Shown piece after piece: positions 50,001 to 58,608 of a stretch of 64,000 bases of DNA. Source of the DNA: JANLVJ01 sp031363945 (GTDB lineage: Bacteria > Bacteroidota > Bacteroidia > Sphingobacteriales > Sphingobacteriaceae); NCBI GenBank assembly GCA_031363945.1, contig JANLVJ010000078.1, positions 62,001 through 126,000 on the forward strand, written 5' to 3'. The first letter of the stretch is position 1. Each line of letters starts with the position of its first letter. The position numbers and the translations under genes are program-made. Under the pieces are notes generated by a model that saw nothing but the letters and a program-made list of their open reading frames with translations, was not told the origin of the DNA and searched no databases.

Positions 50001-51449
50001 ATGAAACCCAAAGGGCTGAATTCATTAAGTGAAGTACATTCATCAGTTGAACTTCATAAAGGTTCAAACCCAGCTAAAAAATTAATGGCTTTTATTGGGC
50101 CAGCTTATTTGGTTAGTGTCGGCTATATGGATCCTGGTAACTGGGCGACAGATATAGCAGGGGGTAGCTCTTTTGGCTATTCACTGATCTGGGTTTTATT
50201 ATTGTCTAACCTGATGGCCTTATTACTTCAAACTTTAAGTGCCCGTTTTGGTGTGGTTACAGGTACTGATCTTGCTCAGGCCTCAAGACGATATTATTCA
50301 CCGGTGATGAATGTATTTCTATATGCTCTCGCAGAAATTGCCATTACTGCCTGTGATCTTGCTGAAGTAATTGGTATGGCCATCGGCCTTAACCTGTTAT
50401 TTGGTTTTCCACTGATCTGGGGTGTGCTGATAAGTCTCTTTGATACGTTTTTGGTGTTATTTCTGATGAATAGAGGTATTAAAAAACTCGAGATCTTTAT
50501 CGTCACGATGATTTTCATTATTGGTTTTTCTTTTCTGATAGAATTATTACTCAGCCGGCCTGCTGGTCTGCCAATCTTACAAGGCTTTATTCCACATAGC
50601 CTGAATGGTGAATCTCTGTATATCGCCATTGGCATTATCGGGGCAACCGTAATGCCCCATAATTTATACTTGCATTCATCACTGGTTCAATCAAGGAATA
50701 TTGAGCGCTCACCAAAAGGCATTAGAGAAGCCCTGCGGTATAATCTGATAGACACAGGCATTGCTTTAAATATCGCCTTTGTAGTAAATATGGCAATACT
50801 GATTCTTGCAGCTTCTGCTTTTTACAAAAACGGTTATCAGCATGTTGCCGAACTGCAAGATGCCTATAAATTACTTAACCGCCTTCTTGGCTCCTGGGCT
50901 CCGAAACTCTTTGCACTTGCCCTGGTAGCTTCTGGTCAGAGTTCAACAGTCACAGGAACGCTGGCAGGCCAGATAATTATGGAAGGCTATCTTGATATCA
51001 AGCTTAAACCTTGGTTGAGGCGCTTGATTACTAGACTTACTGCTGTTATTCCAGCTTTGCTATGTATTATTTATTTTGGAGATAGAGGATTAGGAAGTTT
51101 ACTGGTTTCAAGTCAGGTAATTCTGAGTATTCAACTCGGCTTTGCGATGATTCCGTTGATTCATTTTACCAATAGTAGTTTTTGGATGAATGAATACAGA
51201 AATACAACCATGGTTAAATTACTTGCCTGGCTCTCGGCTTCTATGCTGATTGCATTGAATGGCAAATATATTCTTGAGCTGACAATTTCCTGGTATACTG
51301 ACCATTCACTAAATTCTTTTTACCGTTTTGGAATAGTAGTTGTCGCCCTTATTATAGTTTCTTTACTGGTCTATCTGATTATCGAACCTTTTGTTAAACC
51401 CAGGATTCATAAACAGCAGGCAGTTTTAAGTGAACAGGAAAACAACTGA
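50001..51449 (+). CDS. mntH: Nramp-family divalent metal (Mn2+/Fe2+) transporter
   Basis: 482 residues with about 11-12 hydrophobic helices. Metal-site motifs: GYMDPGNWATDIAGGSSFGY in helix 1 (Asp and Asn ligands) and GATVMPHNLYLHSSLVQSR in helix 6 (Met and proton-relay His), plus the SGQSSTVTGTLAGQIIMEG signature. Proton-coupled uptake of manganese or iron through the inner membrane. A candidate metal-responsive operator overlaps its promoter. Confidence 0.93.
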   Translation: MKPKGLNSLSEVHSSVELHKGSNPAKKLMAFIGPAYLVSVGYMDPGNWATDIAGGSSFGYSLIWVLLLSNLMALLLQTLSARFGVVTGTDLAQASRRYYSPVMNVFLYALAEIAITACDLAEVIGMAIGLNLLFGFPLIWGVLISLFDTFLVLFLMNRGIKKLEIFIVTMIFIIGFSFLIELLLSRPAGLPILQGFIPHSLNGESLYIAIGIIGATVMPHNLYLHSSLVQSRNIERSPKGIREALRYNLIDTGIALNIAFVVNMAILILAASAFYKNGYQHVAELQDAYKLLNRLLGSWAPKLFALALVASGQSSTVTGTLAGQIIMEGYLDIKLKPWLRRLITRLTAVIPALLCIIYFGDRGLGSLLVSSQVILSIQLGFAMIPLIHFTNSSFWMNEYRNTTMVKLLAWLSASMLIALNGKYILELTISWYTDHSLNSFYRFGIVVVALIIVSLLVYLIIEPFVKPRIHKQQAVLSEQENN

Positions 51450-51551
51450 TCTTCTGAACGAGTCATTTTTTTAATGTATTTTTTTAAATTTACCTTTCCT
51501 GCTATAAATGGGAAATCAGATACAGTTGAGCTGATAGTTTAGAATAAGAGT

Positions 51552-52001
51552 ATGAATTCGAAGAGTGATATCCATATAAAAAATAAAAAAGTATATTTTG
51601 AGTATACTGTGCTTGATAAATATACAGCGGGTATAAAACTCCTGGGTACAGAAATCAAGTCTATTCGTGACGGAAAAATCAACCTGAATGAAGCATATTG
51701 TGTCTTCATAGGTGATATTCTATATGTTCGTAGCTTACATATTTCTGAATATTCTCATGGTTCATTTTATAATCACGAAGCCAAGCGCGACCGGATTTTG
51801 CTGCTCAATAAAAAAGAGTTAAAGAAGCTGCATACTCAAATGAAAGAAAAAGGATTGACCCTGGTTCCACTTTATCTTTTCGTCAATGACAGGGGTTTTG
51901 CCAAGCTTGAAATCGCCCTTGCCCAGGGTAAGAAACTTTTTGATAAACGCGAAAGTATCAAAGCCCGCGACAATACCCGTGAGATCAGCCGAAACCTGTA
52001 A
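51552..52001 (+). CDS. smpB: SsrA-binding protein
   Basis: 149 residues. N-terminal IKNKKVYFEYTVLDKYTAGIKLLGTEIKSIRDGKINLNEAYC and C-terminal LVPLYLFVNDRGFAKLEIALAQGKKLFDKRESIKARDNTREISR are the SmpB OB-fold and basic tail. The tail acts as a codon-anticodon mimic in the decoding centre. Essential partner of the tmRNA at 34656-35049. Confidence 0.97.
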   Translation: MNSKSDIHIKNKKVYFEYTVLDKYTAGIKLLGTEIKSIRDGKINLNEAYCVFIGDILYVRSLHISEYSHGSFYNHEAKRDRILLLNKKELKKLHTQMKEKGLTLVPLYLFVNDRGFAKLEIALAQGKKLFDKRESIKARDNTREISRNL

Positions 52002-52107
52002 ATCAGCTGAAGCTTATGATCTAGTCGCATCGTCTAAATCAACGCCAACTTCCAGAGCAGTAACCTGTAAATCCTCAAAATCTAAATTATCATCAGCCCG
52101 AAAATAT

Positions 52108-52752
52108 TTACCAGGCTTTATCCCCTACCAGAGGTACAAATCGAAAAGTGTCGCGCTCTATGGTTTCGCTGCTTTCTTCCCCTGTTTTTAAGACAGTAAA
52201 CATTTTTTGTGATTTCTCATCTCCAACGGGAATAATAATCAGCCCACCTATTTTTAACTGTCGCAAAAGTGTATCAGGAACAGATGGTGCTCCGGCAGTC
52301 ACTAGAATTTTGTCAAAGGGTGCATGAAATGATAAACCTTTAGAGCCATCACCCAGAAAATGCCTGGCTTTATAACCCATTTCTACCAGCATTTCTTTCG
52401 CCTTTTCATAAAGTACTGGCTGCCGCTCAATTGTAAAAACTTTAGCCCCCAATTCAAGCAAGACGCAAGTCTGATAACCAGAACCTGTTCCTATTTCCAG
52501 CACTTTTTCACCTTTTTTTAGTTGCAAAAGTGATGACTGGTAAGCAACTGTATATGGTTGTGAGATGGTTTGACCTTCACCTATCGGAAAGGCTTTATCG
52601 GTATATGCCTGCTCAAGAAAGGCAGCATCAAAGAAGAAATGTCTGGGAACTTTATCCATTGCCGCCAGAATCGCGTGATCTTCTATTCCTTTTTTTTTCA
52701 GCTCAGTGATCAGCTGTTTTCTCAGTCCTTTATGTCGGTAATTATCTATCAA
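52108..52752 (-). CDS. pcm: Protein-L-isoaspartate O-methyltransferase
   Basis: 214 residues. Family motifs VPRHFFFDAAFLEQAYTDKAFPIGEGQTISQPYTVA (substrate loop) and motif I VLEIGTGSGYQTCVLLEL, then KILVTAGAPSVPDTLLRQLKIGG. Repairs damaged isoaspartyl residues using S-adenosylmethionine. Cytoplasmic; an extended ORF on the other strand over its 3' end is spurious. Confidence 0.94.
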   Translation of the reverse strand: MIDNYRHKGLRKQLITELKKKGIEDHAILAAMDKVPRHFFFDAAFLEQAYTDKAFPIGEGQTISQPYTVAYQSSLLQLKKGEKVLEIGTGSGYQTCVLLELGAKVFTIERQPVLYEKAKEMLVEMGYKARHFLGDGSKGLSFHAPFDKILVTAGAPSVPDTLLRQLKIGGLIIIPVGDEKSQKMFTVLKTGEESSETIERDTFRFVPLVGDKAW

Positions 52753-52849
52753 AATTAAATTTGTTCCAACTTCAAACTTAACTGAATTTCTTTAAAGCAT
52801 ACTTATGATAAACGCTCAATTAACTTATATTTGGTTTTATTCGATTTGC

Positions 52850-53515
52850 ATGAAAAAAAGCTTAATCTTCTATTTTTTGATTTTCTTTTCAATTCTATCT
52901 GCCACTGCTCAAACTAATACCGACTTTAATTATAATATCGGGGTAAACTTTTATAAATTATCTCAATTTCCACAAGTAAATTTTAATCAGCGGGTAAATC
53001 CTGAAACAGGTAGGTATTTTCCGGGTATTATTTTGAAATTTAATGATAATCAACTTGCTTACAGGGTCGCCCTAAATTTCTATAGAAACTCAAATTTTGG
53101 TTTTTCTGAAGATGATTCGGCGTCTGTACATGGTACTTATCTCGATTATTCATTAAAAATGGGGGTAGAGCGTGATTTAAGTGCTACTAATTTCAAGCCA
53201 TATTTTGGTGCAGATCTTGGGTTCCTTCACAGTGAATTTTCAGGGCTCAAAATGCATTTTAATGATAAAACGGTGAACAACCTGCGTACTGAAAAAAATG
53301 GATTTCTTATTTCACCGTTTCTGGGCGTGAAATACCATTTTATCCGCCGTCTTTATCTGAGTGCTGAGGTTGCTATAGATTTTATTTATGCCTACAACCG
53401 GTTGCAGACTATTAATGATGGCATAAAGCAAGTAAGTCATTTTAACAAGGGTGAATTTTTACTCGCCCCGGTAAGTTTGATAGGCCTGCATTATAATTTT
53501 GGGGCGTTAAATTAA
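52850..53515 (+). CDS. Hypothetical outer-membrane beta-barrel protein
   Basis: 221 residues from ATG 52850, which begins a Sec signal peptide (MKKSLIFYFLIFFSILSATAQ); the in-frame ATG at 52805 adds a non-signal prefix. The mature sequence alternates short amphipathic strands and turns (YRVALNFYRN, FKPYFGADLGFLHSEF, GFLISPFLGVKYHFIRRLYLSAEVAIDFIY) and ends LIGLHYNFGALN, as in small porin-like or OmpW/OmpX-like barrels. No specific family recognised. Its stop codon directly abuts that of convergent priA. Confidence 0.75.
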   Translation: MKKSLIFYFLIFFSILSATAQTNTDFNYNIGVNFYKLSQFPQVNFNQRVNPETGRYFPGIILKFNDNQLAYRVALNFYRNSNFGFSEDDSASVHGTYLDYSLKMGVERDLSATNFKPYFGADLGFLHSEFSGLKMHFNDKTVNNLRTEKNGFLISPFLGVKYHFIRRLYLSAEVAIDFIYAYNRLQTINDGIKQVSHFNKGEFLLAPVSLIGLHYNFGALN

Positions 53516-55987
53516 TTAGGCTGGGTCTACGTCTATCTGAATCAGTAAGCCCCGGGCATTTTTACTTGTGTAAACTTCCTTTTTAAGTAATTGTAATTGC
53601 TGTTTTATTTTGGCCAGCGAGAGTTTCTGAGGGTCAATTTTCATGAGCATGGTTTTAACGAACCAGTTTCGAACCTTTGGTATCAACGCATCTTCAGGGC
53701 CAATGATGACAGATCCAAAATACTGTTTTGCCCGGTTACCAAATACTGAGGCTGACAGCTCGAGCTGTTGACGATCTTTATGCTTTAGGTCAATACGTAT
53801 AAGCCTTGCAAATGGAGGATAATGAAAAACCTGCCTTTCTAGCAGCTCTGTCTTATAAAGCGAAAGATAATCGTGCTGAACAACGCTTTGTAATACCTGA
53901 TGAGAAGGGAAACTACTCTGAATAAATACTTTTCCCTGTATAGCTCTTCTTCCAGCTCTGCCGCTTACTTGTGAAAGTAATTGGAAACTACGCTCAAATG
54001 CTCTGAAATCGGGAAAATTTATAATTGTGTCTGCATTTAAAACCCCGATCAGGCTAACATTGGCAAAGTCAAGGCCTTTTGAAACCATTTGGGTGCCTAC
54101 TAAAATATCAATCTCACTATCATCAAGGCTTTTCATGATAACAGTCATAGCATTTTTCTTGCGGGTCGTATCAAGGTCCATTCTGGCAATTCTTGCTTCT
54201 GGTATAAGGGCCTGTATTTCTTCTTCAATTTTTTCAGTACCCAGACCCTTTTCTTCCATCTTCAAACTGCCACATACCGGGCATTGATACTGCTGGGCGG
54301 TGCTATAGCCGCAATAGTGGCAGCTAAGCCTGTGACTCAATTTGTGATAGGTAAGGCTTACATCACAATTCTTACATTTTACAACATAACCGCAAGTTTG
54401 ACAGCTCGTTACCGGAGAATAGCCCCGCCTGTTCTGAAAAAGAATTACTTGTTCTTTTTTCTCAAGGGTCTGCATGATGGCAGTAAGAAGTTCTTCACTG
54501 AAGTGCTCATGCATTTTTCCTTTTAAGCGTGCTTTTCGCAAATCGATCGTGCTGATCTCTGGTATTGAAACACCTCCAAACCGTTCATTCAATTCGACCA
54601 GCCCAAACCGACCGCTTTGTGCATTGTAATAAGTTTCGATAGAAGGGGTAGCTGATCCTAGTAAGACGGGTGCACCATACAGATGACTGAGATAAATGCC
54701 AGCATCACGTGCCTGGTAGCGGGGTGCAGGATCATATTGTTTGAATGAACTGTCGTGTTCTTCATCAATTATGACCAGACCTAAATTATTAAAGGGTAAA
54801 AAAATGGCTGAACGCGCTCCCAGAATTATTTTATAGCTGCCATCCGTAACCTTATTCCATGTCTCGACACGTTCATTTTCATTAAACCTTGAATGGTAAA
54901 TACCTGCGCTATTACCGAAGTGCATTTTCAACCTTTCAATGATCTGGGCCGTTAGCGCAATTTCTGGCAATAAATAAAGAACCTGCTTTCCCGTGGCAAG
55001 GTATTTTTCTATCAGTTTGATATAAACATGGGTCTTACCAGATGAGGTAATGCCGTGTAATAAGGTCACTTGTTTTTCATCCAGGCATTTTTCTGTTTCT
55101 TCTAGTGCTTGTTGCTGTGCCGCTGAAAGAATTGTATCAGACAAATTGTTTTCAGCAGGAAAATTTAGACGGCTTACTTCCTTGTAATAGACCTCAAGAA
55201 TTCCTTTTTTATATAGGGCAGTGAGCAATGCTTCATTAACATGCTCATTGTCGAGTAGCTGTTTTTTCGTAACCTCTTTGCCAGTTCTTGAATGGCTCAA
55301 AAATACCAGTAATACTCCAAGCTGACGGGGCGCCTTTTCTAATGCAGTGAACAGTATTTTTAAATTTTCGTTTTCCTCATAGAAAGGGGCAAGCCTGATA
55401 CTGGTTATTTTCTTAGGCCTGTAGGGGTCAATTAATTCCTCATGAATCAACACAAGGTCTTTTACAAATAATGATTTTATCAGGGGTAAGACATTTTTTT
55501 GTTCAGTCAGACGTGAGATTTCAGAGATTGTCATTGGAGGGCTCTGTTGTAATAAAACAGCAAGCTGAAATTCAGCCGGACTGAGCTGATTTTCTTCAAT
55601 AGGAATTTCCTGATTAAAAATCACCTTCGTTTCACTTTCAAGCTTTAGGCCAGAAGGTAAAGCCGCATTCATTACCTCTCCCAGGCTACACAGATAATAA
55701 CTGCTTAACCATATCCAGAATTTGAGTTGTAAAGGGCTTATTAAGGGTTTATTATCGAGGATTGAAAGAATATAACGTGCTTCATATTTACTGGGTGCAA
55801 TAGAATGAAGTTTCAGGATCAGGGCTGAATAGATTTTGTTTTTTCCGAATTGAACTACTACCCGTGTGCCAGGAAGAGCTTCAGCTCGTAAATCAAGTGG
55901 AATCCGGTACGTAAAAGTACCCTCAATTGATAAGGGTAAAATTAATTCGGCAAAGAAGGCAAGGGCAGTGTCTTCAGTTTCCTGCAT
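53516..55987 (-). CDS. priA: Primosomal protein N' (replication restart helicase PriA)
   Basis: 823 residues from Met at 55987 (MQETEDTALAFFAELILPL), or 829 from 56005; either overlaps the DUF423 stop. N-terminal DNA 3'-end-binding domain, helicase Walker A GITSSGKTHVYIKLI, DEEHD box IIDEEHDSSFKQYDPAPRYQARDA, and the zinc-binding Cys set CQTCGYVVKCKNCDVSLTYH...CHYCG...CPVCGS, then GTEKIEEEI and VSQVSGRAGR (motif VI). Reloads the replisome at collapsed forks. Confidence 0.95.
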   Translation of the reverse strand: MQETEDTALAFFAELILPLSIEGTFTYRIPLDLRAEALPGTRVVVQFGKNKIYSALILKLHSIAPSKYEARYILSILDNKPLISPLQLKFWIWLSSYYLCSLGEVMNAALPSGLKLESETKVIFNQEIPIEENQLSPAEFQLAVLLQQSPPMTISEISRLTEQKNVLPLIKSLFVKDLVLIHEELIDPYRPKKITSIRLAPFYEENENLKILFTALEKAPRQLGVLLVFLSHSRTGKEVTKKQLLDNEHVNEALLTALYKKGILEVYYKEVSRLNFPAENNLSDTILSAAQQQALEETEKCLDEKQVTLLHGITSSGKTHVYIKLIEKYLATGKQVLYLLPEIALTAQIIERLKMHFGNSAGIYHSRFNENERVETWNKVTDGSYKIILGARSAIFLPFNNLGLVIIDEEHDSSFKQYDPAPRYQARDAGIYLSHLYGAPVLLGSATPSIETYYNAQSGRFGLVELNERFGGVSIPEISTIDLRKARLKGKMHEHFSEELLTAIMQTLEKKEQVILFQNRRGYSPVTSCQTCGYVVKCKNCDVSLTYHKLSHRLSCHYCGYSTAQQYQCPVCGSLKMEEKGLGTEKIEEEIQALIPEARIARMDLDTTRKKNAMTVIMKSLDDSEIDILVGTQMVSKGLDFANVSLIGVLNADTIINFPDFRAFERSFQLLSQVSGRAGRRAIQGKVFIQSSFPSHQVLQSVVQHDYLSLYKTELLERQVFHYPPFARLIRIDLKHKDRQQLELSASVFGNRAKQYFGSVIIGPEDALIPKVRNWFVKTMLMKIDPQKLSLAKIKQQLQLLKKEVYTSKNARGLLIQIDVDPA

Positions 55988-56372
55988 ATGATTTAATAGG
56001 TGCAATCAATAATTGAATCCATCCGGCTATAAAAAATAATCCTCCTAGCGGGGTTAATACCCCGATTTTTGAAATATTAGCAGGAATAAGTGAGGCCAGT
56101 GCAATAGCATATAATGAGCCAGAAAACAGGATGATTCCAATTATAAAAAATAATGCCGCCCGACCCAACCATTTTCCCTGATTCAGATTTCCTGTGAAAC
56201 CTAAAACCAGTAATACCAATGCATGATAAAACTGATATTGAACGGCAGTCTTCCAGACCTCAATTAATAAGGGGCTTAGCTTGTCATGCAGACCATGAGC
56301 AGCAAAAGCGCCAAGAATAACAGCAGTTAGTCCGAAGCCAACTCCTGTTTTAAAAATCACGGTTTGAACCAT
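55974..56372 (-). CDS. DUF423 family small membrane protein
   Basis: 132 residues with four hydrophobic helices and the DUF423 pattern: GFGLTAVILGAFAAHGL (9-25), VWKTAVQYQFYHALVLLVLG and ISKIGVLTPLGGLFFIAGWIQL. Inner-membrane protein of unknown function, very widespread. Overlaps the priA start by 14-32 bases, consistent with co-translation in the rpmH-to-priA gene run. Confidence 0.9.
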   Translation of the reverse strand: MVQTVIFKTGVGFGLTAVILGAFAAHGLHDKLSPLLIEVWKTAVQYQFYHALVLLVLGFTGNLNQGKWLGRAALFFIIGIILFSGSLYAIALASLIPANISKIGVLTPLGGLFFIAGWIQLLIAPIKSYAGN

Positions 56373-56431
56373 GTTTTAAAGGTAAAAATCTACCAACTGT
56401 TAGAAGAAAAAGGGATGCAATAAATAGGTAT

Positions 56432-57154
56432 TTAATTTTGTTTGGGCTTAAGGGCTGCTTGTGTGGTAAAAAACTCTTTCAGGTAAAAAGGCTCGAATGA
56501 ACAAAGGTCTTCGAATTGAGACATTGTGAATGCAGATGTTGCAGGAACGATTTGAAAGGTTGCAGAATTCAGAAAATTGCTATGAAAGTATGCATTCCCA
56601 TATGAATCATACAGCTTTTTAATTTTATCAGATCCGTCACCGAAGAAAACCACAGGCCCTGAGGCAAGTTCTTCAAAGAAGGTGTTTTCATCAATAATCA
56701 TTGCACGTGTACCAGCTGTCAATTTACCTGACTGATTATACCGGGCTGTATATACTTCCATCCTGCGGGCATCAATCATAGGGCAAACTGTGAAAATGGG
56801 TTCATTTATTAATAGATGGTCATTAGATTTCAAATTGGCCAGCATGCCAATACTCATGGCTTCAAGGGTATTGATGCCTATTAACGGAATTTCAAGTCCA
56901 TAACAAAGCCCTTTTGCTGTTGCCACACCAATACGTAATCCGGTATATGATCCGGGACCCTTGCTTACAGAGATAGCATTTAGCTGATTAAGATTAATAC
57001 CTGCCCCGGTTACGGCTTCACTGATTAAATCAGTGATTACCGAAGCATGTAAATTCTTTTCATTTCGCTCGGCAAGGCCTAAAAGTTTACCATTATCAGA
57101 AATAGCAACTGAAGTACTGCTGGTTGCTGTCTCAATATGAAGTATAAGTGCCAT
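56432..57154 (-). CDS. tsaB: tRNA threonylcarbamoyladenosine biosynthesis protein TsaB
   Basis: 240 residues. ASKHA-fold pseudo-enzyme: ILHIETATSSTSVAISDNGK at the N-terminus and VSKGPGSYTGLRIGVATAKGLCYGL (about 64-88). TsaB dimerises with TsaD and, with TsaE, makes t6A37 on tRNAs reading ANN codons. Starts 5 bases after yidD stop and probably belongs to the same operon. Confidence 0.94.
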   Translation of the reverse strand: MALILHIETATSSTSVAISDNGKLLGLAERNEKNLHASVITDLISEAVTGAGINLNQLNAISVSKGPGSYTGLRIGVATAKGLCYGLEIPLIGINTLEAMSIGMLANLKSNDHLLINEPIFTVCPMIDARRMEVYTARYNQSGKLTAGTRAMIIDENTFFEELASGPVVFFGDGSDKIKKLYDSYGNAYFHSNFLNSATFQIVPATSAFTMSQFEDLCSFEPFYLKEFFTTQAALKPKQN

Positions 57155-57159
57155 ATAAG

Positions 57160-57387
57160 CTAGGGAACTGGGTCATGGCCATGGCCACCCCAGGGATTAC
57201 AACGTAAAATTCGTTTAATACCCAAAAAAGATCCTTTAATTGGACCGTATCTTACAATGGCCAGAATGGTATATTCTGAACAAGACGGAAAAAACCTGCA
57301 CGATGGTTTCAGCAGTGGCGAAACAAAGGATTGATATCCTCTGATCAAAACAATAAAGAACCTGCTAAAGAGGAGAGATAAATTCAT
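57160..57387 (-). CDS. yidD: Membrane protein insertion efficiency factor
   Basis: 75 residues. Family signature YQSFVSPLLKPSCRFFPSCSEYTILAIVRYG and the CNPWGGHGHDPVP end. Membrane-associated helper of YidC insertion. Its start lies inside the 3' end of rnpA (23-base overlap), the arrangement found in many bacteria. Confidence 0.95.
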   Translation of the reverse strand: MNLSLLFSRFFIVLIRGYQSFVSPLLKPSCRFFPSCSEYTILAIVRYGPIKGSFLGIKRILRCNPWGGHGHDPVP

Positions 57388-57784
57388 GCTCCAGCTTTTT
57401 TAAAACATTTACAGTTTTTAACGCTACTGTCTGAGTATCAAGAATCAGGTTATGCGTGTAAATTAACAACAGGTTTAGCCTGAAGTTTTTTTTACACAGT
57501 ATAGGATACAACAAGGTTTCTTTGTTTAACCTATATGCCTCTCTCAATTGCCGTTTAATCTTGTTTCGATCAACAGCTGAACGAAACTTTTTTTTAGGAA
57601 CGCTGATTCCAAGGCGTACGCACAACGTAGCCTTGGTTTCATTTTTGTCATCAATTTCAGCTTCGTTCGCACTCAGCATAAAAACAACCCTGAATGGGAA
57701 CACATAAAAGGAAGTACCTTTATGTATGAGTTCTTCAAAGTTTTTTTTACCCTTCAGGATTTCAGCTTTACTTAAAGTTAGCAA
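57365..57784 (-). CDS. rnpA: Ribonuclease P protein component
   Basis: 139 residues. N-terminal LSKAEILKGKKNFEELIHKGTSF and the RNR-like RFRSAVDRNKIKRQLREAYR motif, with LGISVPKKKFRSAVDRNKIKR being the RNA-binding helix region. Assists the catalytic RNA in maturing tRNA and tmRNA 5' ends. Follows rpmH by 42 bases that contain a hairpin (57802-57827) without a T-tract. Confidence 0.92.
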   Translation of the reverse strand: MLTLSKAEILKGKKNFEELIHKGTSFYVFPFRVVFMLSANEAEIDDKNETKATLCVRLGISVPKKKFRSAVDRNKIKRQLREAYRLNKETLLYPILCKKNFRLNLLLIYTHNLILDTQTVALKTVNVLKKLEHEFISPL

Positions 57785-57801
57785 GGCTTGTCACATGCAA
57801 G

Positions 57802-57827
57802 ATTGGCAGGCAATAATGCCAGCCAAT
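57802..57827 (-). other. Hairpin in the rpmH-rnpA spacer
   Basis: ATTGGC-A-GGCA, loop ATAA, TGCC-A-GCCAAT: ten pairs with one symmetric mismatch, reaching the last base of the rpmH stop codon. There is no T-tract, so it is more likely an mRNA stability or processing element than a terminator. Confidence 0.55.
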
Positions 57828-57985
57828 TAAGATTTATGACGTTTTTCATCCGAGACAGTAAGTTTTCTACGGCCTTTTGCTCTGCGGCTTGCAATAACAC
57901 GTCGTCCGTTGGCAGTCGACATTCTTTCCCTGAATCCATGCTTATTTCTTCTTTTCCGCTGGGAGGGTTGAAAAGTTCTTTTCAT
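57827..57985 (-). CDS. rpmH: 50S ribosomal protein L34
   Basis: 52 residues, too short for many gene finders. Begins MKRTFQPSQRKRRNKHGFR and continues ERMSTANGRRVIASRRAKGRRKLTVSDEKRHKS, the invariant L34 sequence pattern. First gene of the rpmH-rnpA-yidD-tsaB-DUF423-priA run. In many bacteria rpmH-rnpA lies near the replication origin, but no dnaA or DnaA-box cluster is visible in this window. Confidence 0.97.
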   Translation of the reverse strand: MKRTFQPSQRKRRNKHGFRERMSTANGRRVIASRRAKGRRKLTVSDEKRHKS

Positions 57986-58050
57986 CCTGATATTTTTTTA
58001 AAGGACTGCAAAACTAGCGTTTCCAACTTGTAAAACCAAGTCAAATTGAA

Positions 58051-58464
58051 TTATCTTGATTTTAATAAATCACGGATCTCTGTTAGTAAAGCTTCTTCAC
58101 GACTTGGTTCGGCCACAACTATGACCTCTATTGGTGTTGCTTTTAGCTGATTTATTGCACGTACCATTAAAAATATACAGAATGCTATAATCAGAAACTC
58201 TATTAAAATATTAATGAAATTACCATAGTTAATGCTCACAGCAGGTATTAGTTTCCCCATACCATCGGTCCCAGCTGACTTTAAAATAAGTTTAAGGTCT
58301 TTAAAATCGATTCGCCCGACTACCAGCCCAATAGGGGGCATTATGATATCCTGCACCAGGGAGGTGACAATTTTGCCAAAAGCAGCGCCAATAATGACAC
58401 CAATAGCCAGGTCAAGTACACTACCCTTAACGGCAAATTCTTTAAATTCTTTTATGAAACCCAT
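58051..58464 (-). CDS. mscL: Large-conductance mechanosensitive channel
   Basis: 137 residues. Begins MGFIKEFKEFAVKGSVLDLAIGVIIGAAFGKIVTSLVQDIIMPPIG (N-terminal helix and pore-lining TM1), then a periplasmic loop, TM2 (NFINILIEFLIIAFCIFLMVRAI) and a cytoplasmic helix with EEALLTEIRDLL. Homopentameric osmotic safety valve in the inner membrane. Divergent from rpoN. Confidence 0.96.
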   Translation of the reverse strand: MGFIKEFKEFAVKGSVLDLAIGVIIGAAFGKIVTSLVQDIIMPPIGLVVGRIDFKDLKLILKSAGTDGMGKLIPAVSINYGNFINILIEFLIIAFCIFLMVRAINQLKATPIEVIVVAEPSREEALLTEIRDLLKSR

Positions 58465-58608
58465 AACCCTGTTATATATAATTTAATACTAATAAAAATA
58501 AACGGGCTTTTAATTAATTGTGCCTCCTGAGCAACATAGCTTTTACACTATCAGTATCGTACCCCGAATATTCTTTGAGATTCATTACTATTGTACCAAA
58601 CTGTGAAT

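Noticed and set aside
51886..52191. ORF across the end of smpB and the end of pcm
   Set aside because: Overlaps two certain genes in another frame; Ser/Lys-rich low-complexity translation.
57827..57985. Replication origin beside rpmH-rnpA
   Set aside because: No dnaA, no cluster of DnaA boxes and no A+T-rich unwinding element could be seen; gene order alone is not sufficient in Bacteroidota.
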